From assembly GCA_019914945.1 (NCBI GenBank), contig CM034110.1:5225808-5289807 (forward strand): a DNA stretch of 64,000 nt. Reading direction: 5' to 3'. The notes under the pieces were generated by a model. The model ran no database searches. It was not told where the DNA came from and was given only the letters and a program-made list of their open reading frames with translations. The translations under genes were made by a program, and so were the position numbers. Each line of letters opens with the position of its first letter. Position 1 is the stretch's first letter. Shown here piece after piece: positions 55,809 to 64,000 of the stretch. Origin of the DNA: Typha latifolia. Taxonomy: Eukaryota > Streptophyta > Magnoliopsida > Poales > Typhaceae.

Positions 55809-58780
55809 TTCATTGATGTCATCCTTGATGTTTGTACGGGACTTGGTTTGTCCTTGTGACTTAGAAATTAAGAGTTCATTTACTTTGCCACTTAAAAATG
55901 GTTATCTTCGACTTTTATGGGTAACTTCTTACTTCAAGAAATTTCTTTGCTTTGCTCTCTGTCAAAAGGTGTTACATCCTATGTTGTCAAAATGTCCTCA
56001 CTTGTTGGCTACACATCATTACACCCAAAATCTTGTGATTTTTGGATTTAGGGTTAATAGTATATTACAGTGTCGATGAGGCTTATCGTCTCTCCTTATG
56101 AGCTTCTTTATATACAAAAAAAGAAAAGAAATCTAAGTATGCCTCCTAGGTTTACTTTCGTACATAGACATTTCGTACATGTGCAACTATGGAAGTGGTT
56201 GTTAACTTGATTTATCATACTTACATGACATGATTCAGTAGTCTTGGGCAATGGAACCGTCTCTCTTTTACTTTCTCTGATTTCGTTGAGGCTTTTTTTT
56301 TCAATTTTTGGGTTAATAGTTTGTAATGGAAGACAACTCTGGGTGATGGGTTCTTGAAATTTGTCAATTTGATATGATTTTTAGGTTAAGATCCTATAGC
56401 TCATATTCATCCTCCTGCCTCCATTTAGTGACCATTATAGTTAATTTTTCGATGCAATGCTGGATAATACACATTTAATTTCCTATTGATTTTTGATGAA
56501 CGGAGAATGATGTAGCAGTAAGCTATCGAATTAGACTATAGAGGGTAAGACCAGAAAAAAAAAATCTGGGTGAGATGATTCTACATGGCTGGAAAATGCA
56601 TTGACAAAATTTGAGCAAGATGACATTTTGCATCATGCACAATGGATTTTCATACTTTTATTTGGCTTCTATTGGAAGATTTGCATTTGCTAGTATATTT
56701 TTGTAAAGCTATCAGTATTCTGCAACATCATGCAATGGGCTTGGGTAATGTCATTCTCAGGACGAGCATAATTAGATCATGTATTGTGATGACTACTTGA
56801 GATTTATGTCAATCCTGTCACAGTGATATCCCTTGGTGATAGGACTAGAACCTAGGAGTCCTGTTAATGAGCAGATTGCTATTCATATTAACTGATCAGT
56901 ATCAATAGCTCTCTAACTGCTTGATATTATGAAGATATAAGAACATTTTGGTTTAGGGAATTTTCTAGTTTATTTAAAAGTCTGATTCTTCTCCTAGCAT
57001 GGTTCATCTCTGATTTTACCCTAATGTAAGCAAGAAAGTATACAAACATATAGGACATTTTAGAGGAAACTGAGGATGACTATTCTACATAATTTGTTTT
57101 TAACAAAATCCATATTAGTGTCTTCTTTTATTCTGATAAAAGATTAAGCATGGTGTTGACTTGTTATGTCTAGTTAGAAGATTAACTTGTCAACCTTTTA
57201 AGTTCCAAGAAATAAGATTAAATAAATGATTTGGGGCGATTTGGTGGATCTAATGATAGTGCTGAAGAAAATGGGAATATGAATCTGACTTTCATTTTGT
57301 AACCAGCAGCCAATAGTAGTATTAAGTTTTGTTTTGGTGGAACATATCTCTCTATAAATAGAGGCACAAAGAGATTTAATGAAGAAAATTTTCCAGCACG
57401 AGAAGAGAAGTGGATTCTAAGATTTATTTCCTTTAGGCTCAGGATGTAATGCAACTATTAGGGTTTCAAGATTGCTTTGCTCCAATATAGCAATTACTGT
57501 TACTCAGAAAGAGATAAATTTTATTATAGATTCTTGTAGCAAAGATTTCGGGATAATATCATAGGCATGACAGACTTGGGCATGGCAACCCAGCAATCAG
57601 TCTTTTTGCAAGATCCTTTGTAGGATGCTTGGTCTTCTTGTTATTCCAAAGTTTATAATGTTTTCACCTTATCATTCTTGTTCTGAAGGAAGAAGCTTTG
57701 AAGGATCGGGTGGTGGAAGTTTTTCATTTTCTAATTTGTTCTTTTTATTTTATGGAATTGTCATGTGGTGTAATATTGTTAAGTTGTTTTGGAATTAAAC
57801 CATTATCTGCTTGCTGTGTGAATCAATAATGCTTTATTCTGAGGGTTTATATTGTTGCAAACCAATCATTTGTTGATGAGGTAGTTCATATGTTTTGAAA
57901 GTTTATTCCTGTCTCTTGACATAATCTTATCTGAAACATATATCATTTATATCCTTGACATAATCTTAGCTGAAACATTTACTATTTCATATCACCTTCT
58001 AATTGGTCCTTTTTGGATCTTATTGTCAGTTTCATGCAGCTTGGAGAGCTTCCGAGAAGATTGGCTTTTGTTTTGATGGAGAGCCCAAGACAAATGGAGA
58101 ACCAACTTAAAAGTAAAACAATTCTATTGCCAGGGAGATTCACTTCACATGTCTTCTGACTGATAGCCATTGTATTGCATAAATTATTTAAAATAGTGAT
58201 GTGATCTCAACGTGTAGATGTTTATATGTATTTTATGTTAAAATAAAATCTTTCTTTTGATTAATTTGTGTAAATTTTTCAATATGCGAATTTGGGATAA
58301 TGAAGTAATGAACATTATCTCTCTTATTAGGAACTATGGATTCAGCTCATCAAAATCCTTGTCATAGTAGTGGAGAGACTGAAGGACTTAATATCAACTA
58401 TAAAGCTTAGGCCCTAGATCTTAACTTGATAATTCAAATTAAATCAAATATAAAGTTCACATATGGTGGTGGAGTTTTGGACCAAACAAGCCTTCCTGAA
58501 ATAGACTACCTTTAAACTTTATACCAAACAGGTTTTTTCTTTTTACTGTAGTTGTTCGTTGAATGTTAATCTAAGAAGAGGAAATGTAACAAATTCAGCA
58601 TCTTCTTACATATAAGACGATCTAATGAGAAGGAAGAAAAAGGAGAGGGAAATAGTCCACCTTGATGGAGTAGCCCTGTGCCCCTGTGGGCCGACGAACC
58701 CTATGACAATCTGGTGGCAATTTTGGGAGATTGTCTACCTTTTTTTCTTTTTTCTTTTTTCTATTTTTTTTCCTTGTTTT
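55809..58780. other. 3' flank of MED9 and spacer, no gene recognised
   Basis: AT-rich sequence without clear TE ends. Near 58033-58160 two overlapping open frames follow a splice-acceptor-like TTATTGTCAG; I could not link them to any protein family. Confidence 0.4.
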
Positions 58781-58789
58781 TAATCATGC

Positions 58790-60905
58790 AAACCACATGA
58801 CTTTGCTAAAAGATAATCTCTAATTTATTCATGAAATATTTTCAGACTTTTCAAGCAACCGCTTAAGCAATAAGTGGAGGTTGATTTGGATGCTCTTTAT
58901 GGGCTTGACAACTTAAATCTCACTTCAATGGGCTAGTCTTCTTTCAATGAGGTTAAGATTAAGCGGGCCATTTTTAACCTCTGAGGTGGCGAGGCTTCTA
59001 GACCACTACTTTCTTCGCCCTCTTCTACAAGCATTACTAGATCGTGATCAAGTAGGATTTGTTACGGGTTATTAACATCTTCACCTCCTCTCACTATCAG
59101 GATAGGCTAAGGCATTTCTGATCTTAATCCCTAAATGTGAAGTCACTAAGGAGCCTAGGGATTTTTGACCCATTAGCTTGATTAATTGCTCCATCAACAT
59201 TATTTCGAAAGTCTAGGCGAATGATCTCGCCTTTTTTTTCTCTTCTTCTGAATGACCTAATTCTACCTAGCTAGTCTGGTTTCATCAAATGCCATCACAT
59301 CCTTGATAATTTTGTAGCACTTCATGAGTTGATTCACTAGATAAGCCAAACCATGTTTTTTGATCTAATTATCAAACTTGACTTCAGCAAGGCTTTTGAC
59401 TATGTCAACCACTTTCTTTGTAGCACTTCATGAGTTGATAATTTTGTAGCACTTCATGAGTTGATTCACTAGATAAGCCAAACCATGTTTTTTGATCTAA
59501 TTATCAAACTTGACTTCAGCAAGGCTTTTGACTATGTCAACCACTTTCTTTTGACGACCTATTAACATTGGATCATTGCCATACACATCTCAGCATCGAA
59601 TGCAATTCTAGTTAATAGTGCCCCTCTGGCTTCTTTGGCATGGATTAGGGGATATGATAGGGTGACCATTTATTTTCGGTGCTTTTCATCATCCCCATTG
59701 ACCTTCTCACTCGTATGATCAACCTCGCCTAGCTTAATAGCCTCCGAAGCATTAAGACTAGAGAAGAACATCTCTATTAATCAATTTTCTAATGATATGA
59801 TTCGATTTTGTAAGGCAGTTTTTACCTCAAGCTCTAACCTCAAAATGATTCTCCACCTCTTTGAGTTTGTTTCAAATCTCAAGATCAATTTTTAGAAATT
59901 GACTGTGCTCTACGTTTTGGATAATCCCAACCTCCATTAGTGGGTGGCCATGTGAGGCTTCTCTAAGGTATCCTTCCTGATCAAATACCTAGGGCTTCTT
60001 TTAAGGCCTGGCCCCTTCTCGAAGGGGAATTGGACACCAGTGATCAACAAGCTTGATTGGTGCTTTGGAAATTGGAATTCCAAGACTCTTTCAATTGATG
60101 GAAAACTAACCTTTCTTAGCTCAGTCCTTGCGACCATCCCTTCTTAATTCCTCCCAATATTTTAGATCCATTCTGACATCTTGTACAAGATTGACTGCAT
60201 TCAAAGATCCTTCTTATGGCAGGATGGGCAGCATGCCTCAGACTTCCACTGTCTTGTTAACTAAAAAACTATTTGCAAGTCTAAAGATAAGAGAGATTTA
60301 AGAGTTATCAATCTTTGTAACCAAAATTTAACTATGCTGAGTAAGTGGTGGTGGAAGATTCTCATCCTTCAAGCTAACCTTATGTTGGAAGAACTTCAAT
60401 CCTCCACTCCAATAAAGCGCATCCCATTGAAAGAATCTTCATATTTTTCCTGTTCACACTTTTGAAAGTGTGTTACTAAATCCAAAAGAAAAGCTTTCAA
60501 ATATGGTGTTTCATATCAAATTGGCAATGAAACTTACTCACTTATCTCTAATGTCCCTCTGCCTCTTAGCATTCCAAGCATCTCGAATTCTGGATTCCAT
60601 TACTGTTGAAGAGCTAAGGATGAGAGACATGTTGAGATATGTTTTCCTTACTTTTGGTATATACCTAGAAGATCCGGTCAGGTCAGGAGCTATCAGAGAT
60701 CAGAAGCCTAGCCCTTCTTGATAAGCTTGAATCAGTGGAACATATCTTTTTTTCACTATCCCTATACTCTCATGGTGACTAACAGCTTCAACTCAAAGTT
60801 GGGATTTACTTCGTTCGACTGCCAATTCGAGTCATTACTTCTATGGCAGACCGAGTAGACCCTCTTCTTCCCTCCATAAGTCTTAAGTGCTTCTCCTCTT
60901 TATTA
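58790..60905 (+). pseudogene. Eroded L1-type LINE fragment, plus strand
   Basis: RT-derived blocks read through many stops: VDLDALYGLDNL and NEVKIKRAIFNL (58880-58975), LIPKCEVTKEPRDF-like sequence at about 59125, KLDFSKAFDYVNHF (59390 and 59525), then SFLWQDGQHASDFHC (60205) and TMLSKWWWKILIL (60330). The order is that of a LINE RT to its C-terminal region. No endonuclease or poly(A) found. Confidence 0.7.
59314..59549 (+). repeat. Tandem duplication inside the LINE fragment
   Basis: About 100 bp (GTAGCACTTCATGAGTTGAT to GACTATGTCAACCACTTTCT) is present at 59314-59413 and again at 59447-59549, nearly identical, with a partial third start (GTAGCACTTCATGAGTTGAT at about 59420). It is much younger than the LINE itself. 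Confidence 0.85.
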
Positions 60906-61035
60906 TCTAGTGAAAAGTTTAGAAAAAAAAATGCAACAATAGATTCTTCAATTTTATCTAATTATAACACGCTAAGCTTAGTTTAATCTATCATTATTTC
61001 ATCTAATTGTAATCAATGATAAATCAAAATCACTG

Positions 61036-61066
<31 letters not shown>

Positions 61067-61962
61067 TTCATTTTAGGTAAGGTTACTATTTTATTTGGTC
61101 TTCTCCAGTATGTAATGCTATATTATTTTTTAAGAAAATTCTTAGTATTACAACATTCGATAAGAGTAAAAATAAGTAGTAAGCTCACAACTTCTTATTA
61201 AGACACCTCGACTTATTATGAACTTACTTAGTAAATTCTAAAAAAAAATTTCTGAGAAAATATATTTATTTAAAAAAAATTATTCATTATTACTTTAATA
61301 TGATAAAAAAAACTGGAAGAATATTAAGTTTCTAGGAAATTATATATCACACACATAAAACCAAAATATTATTATATAAATCAAGAATAATTTTAATAAA
61401 AATTAATAAAAAAAATTCTCTCCTTTTTCTTCCTCAATTAAAAATGACAAGAAAGAAGTGTTTCCCAAAACCAAAAACCACCTTGCAATCTACTTATCAT
61501 CCATTTTACATTAAAATATACAATTAATTGATGACTGCCATCAAATTAGCCAACAATTATCTTAATTTGTCCACAAGAATACTATCACAAAACCCATCTT
61601 TTATTTATCCAGCATCTCTAGGCTGTAGCTCATATATACACAAAGCCCATGCACACACAAACATAACAACGACCATCCTAATACATCCACATGCATTAAA
61701 AACCCTGTTACATAACAAAAGATCTACAGTCCATGCACACACTCTAAACCTTCTCATTTTCCTCCTCCAAGATTTTTCTTTTTAGCCATTCACAACCACT
61801 CCACCTGCACACCATCAACAACAAAAAATCCACATAAATACATATAAATATATAACCACGTAAGAAACCTTCATCACTGCGCCGCAAAGAATGAAACATC
61901 GTTCGTAATAAAAGAAATATTTTTTACTTTTAAAGATCCTTCAACTCTTCAATAAGATTCTA
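60906..61962. other. Non-coding spacer downstream of the SDR gene
   Basis: AT-rich, with a (TTA)n microsatellite at about 61029-61065. Its right part is the likely 3' UTR and terminator region of the minus-strand SDR gene. No other gene. Confidence 0.5.
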
Positions 61963-63402
61963 TTATAATGTTGGATTAGTAGTATTTCTCAGTGATTTGT
62001 GAGTTACCAACTTACCATTAGGGTGGAGGACTTGTCCAGTGATATAAGAGGAATCAAAGGAGGCCAAGAAGACGTAGCAAGGAGCGATCTCTGTCGGCTG
62101 CGCCGCCCTCCCCATGGGCACCTCCTTCCCGAAGTTGGCCACCATCTCCTCCGGCATCGACGCCGGTATGAGCGGCGTCCAGACCGGGCCGGGGGCTACT
62201 CCGTTGACGCGGATCCCCTTGTCGACGAGCTGCAGCGCCAGGCCGCGCGTGAACGCCACGATGGCGCCCTTCGTCGCCGTGTAGTCGAGCAGCTTGGCGT
62301 TCCCTTTGTACGCGTTTATGGACGTCGTGTTGATGATCGACGCACCTTCCTTCATGTGCTTCACCGCAAACCTTCAAGCGAGAGAGACGAGGAAATTTAT
62401 AAAGAACACCCTCTAGTTTGCAGTTATTATCATATCATATTATATACCCAGTGAGAGATTAAAAAAAACTTAAATATCCAAAATATCCTTTCAACCTGAA
62501 ATTCCATGTCACCCCTAAATTCTGTTACTTCCAAAAATTAAAAATAAAAAACAAATAAATTGGAAATAAAAATGCCTTAGATCCTTTAGTTAAGGTTAAA
62601 ATCTCAAGAGGAATAATGTCAGGAGAAAGATAGGATCATTTCAAAATTTTCTTCGAAAACTGTAGAAAAGAAATGTTACTTGGTGACGAGGAAGTAGGAG
62701 AATATGTTGGTCCTGAACACGCGCTCGAGCTGCTCTTCAGTGATGTCAGTGATACAGGTCTGCACGTACTGCTCGGCGGCGTTGTTGACGAGAATATCGA
62801 TACGGCCGTAGGCGTTGGCGACCTCTTCTACCACCTTCCGGCAGTTGTCTTCGAAGCCGAGATCGCCGGGGATGGCGATGGGGTCCTTAGCGTTGGTTCC
62901 CCTCTTCACCTCCCGGAGCATCTGGAGCGTGTCGTTGGCGTCCTTGTCCTCGTGCGACTTCACATAGGTGAACGCCACCGTCGCTCCCTCTTGCGCAAAG
63001 CAGTGGCACACCGCCCGCCCTATGCCGGAGTCGCCGCCGGTCACCAGCGCCACCTTACCCTGCTTGCAAAACTTAGATCTAACTAACCACGAACCGAATC
63101 AAAAATCATGTGAAAAAGAGCGAGAGAGATAGGAAAAAACTGACATGGAGTTTGTTTGCGGGCTTATACTCATGGCTATGGGCTTGAGGAGTGGGCTCCA
63201 TGAGGTGCTCTTTCCCGGGCTGGGTCTGTTGCTTCTGGGGAGGGAACTGCTGGCCTCCGGAAGCCATGATACTTCGATGTGAGCAAGGTCTGGAACACGA
63301 TACCTTAAAGGAGAGAGGAAGGACGAGGAGAAGACGAAGAGTGGTAGTAGTCTTAGAAGAGGAGGGTAGCAGTGTGGTCTTTGACGCAAGAGAAGAGAGC
63401 AT
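61963..63402 (-). CDS. NADPH-dependent aldehyde reductase / glucose-and-ribitol-dehydrogenase-like SDR, 3 exons
   Basis: Classical short-chain dehydrogenase of the plant seed- and stress-induced group named glucose and ribitol dehydrogenase homolog; an Arabidopsis plastid member reduces reactive aldehydes with NADPH. Exons (minus strand): 63402 or 63267 to 63145, 63059-62680, 62371-61963. From M at 63267 it is 303 aa; the in-frame ATG at 63402 adds 45 residues rich in Ser, Thr, Leu and Arg with almost no acid, like a plastid transit peptide. Numbering from 63267: TGGDSGIG cofactor motif at 48-55, NNAA at 133-136, catalytic Ser185, Tyr198 and Lys202 (YTATK), and the typical N-terminal PGKEHLMEPTPQ and RVFRTNIFSYF. 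The C-terminus (HPNGKLVTHKSL plus 10 residues) is slightly unusual, as relatives end soon after HPNGG. Exon 3 is notably GC-rich. Upstream are ACGT-core sites. It appears functional. Confidence 0.95.
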
Positions 63403-63448
63403 TCAATGATCCTAAGAGGAGGACGGAGAAGAGAGAAGGTGGAGTGAG

Positions 63449-63456
63449 CACGTGTG
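63449..63456 (-). promoter_or_regulatory. ABRE/G-box (CACGTG) upstream of the SDR gene
   Basis: CACGTGTG on the plus strand, 47 bp upstream of ATG 63402 and 182 bp upstream of ATG 63267. A second ACGTG core lies at 63482-63486. ABRE/G-box elements bind bZIP factors in ABA and seed responses, which fits this gene family. Which site acts is inferred. Confidence 0.5.
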
Positions 63457-63512
63457 ATGGTGCGTGGCATCACGATGTTAGACGTGAGAGAGAGATCTAC
63501 CAATGTATTCGC

Positions 63513-63524
63513 ACGCGTCGCCTC
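63513..63524. promoter_or_regulatory. CE3-like coupling element
   Basis: ACGCGTCGCCTC matches the cereal coupling element CE3 (ACGCGTGTCCTC) at 10 of 12 positions, 57-64 bp from the CACGTG. ABRE-CE3 pairs drive ABA response in cereal HVA1/Osem-type promoters. This is a pattern match only. Confidence 0.4.
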
Positions 63525-64000
63525 CTCATTAAACGTACACTCTCTTCCTCTTTACCGCTTAAGAGACCCTTCTCATCGGTTTTTTCTTAATCACTAACTT
63601 TATTCCTTTATTACGGTTCAAACTAATTAATGTAGAACTGTTAAACTTACCAACTAAGCTCTTTATATAGATGACCAACTTACGACAGTTGAAAGAGTGC
63701 TACTTCATGTGTCTTTGATGGAGTAAATGAATTCATATTATATACGTATCCATGTTACACCACCGTTATCATCTTAAAAATAAATTTAAAAAAAAAGGCG
63801 AAGTAGTTATCTAGAACTTTTGCAGCTGACATTGTTACTTCTAATGCTCATTTGATCACAGAGACTGTTGACAAGAAATTGATTTTTCTAGGAGGGCATT
63901 GTTTGGTTTGAGGTTAAGTGCTGAACTCAATTAATTAGTTTTATTTTTTATTAATATTTTTGAAGAATAAATTTGATTAGATATAAAAAAGATTAAAAAA
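63525..64000. other. Upstream flank, no further gene
   Basis: AT-rich. The last 45 bases resemble the GATTAGATATAAA repeat near 28030. Nothing else recognised. Confidence 0.4.

Noticed and set aside
57982..58170. Possible terminal exon (LGELPRRLAFVLMESPRQ or, in another frame, AAWRASEKIGFCFDGEPK)
   Set aside because: Both frames follow an acceptor-like site, but I could not connect either to MED9 or any known family. Too short to support a gene.
61999..62454. Plus-strand 151-codon Arg-rich frame over SDR exon 3
   Set aside because: Antisense shadow of a GC-rich coding exon. The minus-strand frame holds the catalytic SDR motifs.

Overview
The window is nuclear DNA from a flowering plant. Four spliced plant genes (ALMT, PIG-M/PEANUT1, MED9 and an embryo-type SDR reductase) lie in a dense bed of plant transposons: chromovirus-type Ty3/gypsy elements with a tRNA-iMet primer-binding site, L1-type LINEs with a plant RNase H tail, PIF/Harbinger, a hAT-type MITE and other MITEs. 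The GC-rich last exon of the SDR gene beside AT-rich neighbours hints at a monocot, but I cannot fix the lineage.

Layout. 1-15.8 kb is a nested stack of chromoviruses. A minus-strand element (D, gag plus part of its LTR) runs off the left edge. It abuts a decayed plus-strand element (A, gag to chromodomain) whose 3' LTR was split at its TATA box by a ~2.8 kb TGTAACACCC...GGGTGTTTCA LTR-like unit (B). B was in turn split by a young element (C, 8317-12825) with a perfect 5-bp target duplication, which has lost capsid, reverse transcriptase and RNase H but keeps protease and integrase. An inverted LTR of the A family follows, with a hAT-like MITE between the two. 16-22 kb holds MITEs, microsatellites and an eroded LINE. 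22.7-26.3 kb is ALMT (6 exons). 29.4-31.9 kb is PIG-M (4 exons). 32.7-45.9 kb holds two LINEs, one badly decayed (+) and one well preserved (-), with repeated TGTAACGCC LTR pieces and an inverted duplication between them. 46.2 kb has what looks like a lone exon-1 fragment of a farnesyl diphosphate synthase gene. 46.9-52.0 kb is a tail-to-tail pair of PIF/Harbinger elements forming a multi-kilobase inverted repeat. 53.1-55.8 kb is MED9 (5 exons, about 50 glutamines). 58.8-60.9 kb is another eroded LINE. 62.0-63.4 kb is the SDR gene (minus strand, 3 exons), with ABRE-like sites upstream and an optional N-terminal extension that looks like a plastid transit peptide.

The four cellular genes do not form a pathway: organic-anion transport, GPI-anchor synthesis in the ER, Mediator-dependent transcription and stress/seed carbonyl detoxification. 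The most unusual material is in the chromovirus family. Its U3 regions carry clusters of TTCGAA-centred palindromes upstream of the TATA box, and its LTR-end/PBS junctions are tandemly reiterated in two separate elements. Exon boundaries were derived by hand from splice sites, reading frame and remembered family patterns; no alignment or transcript data were available.
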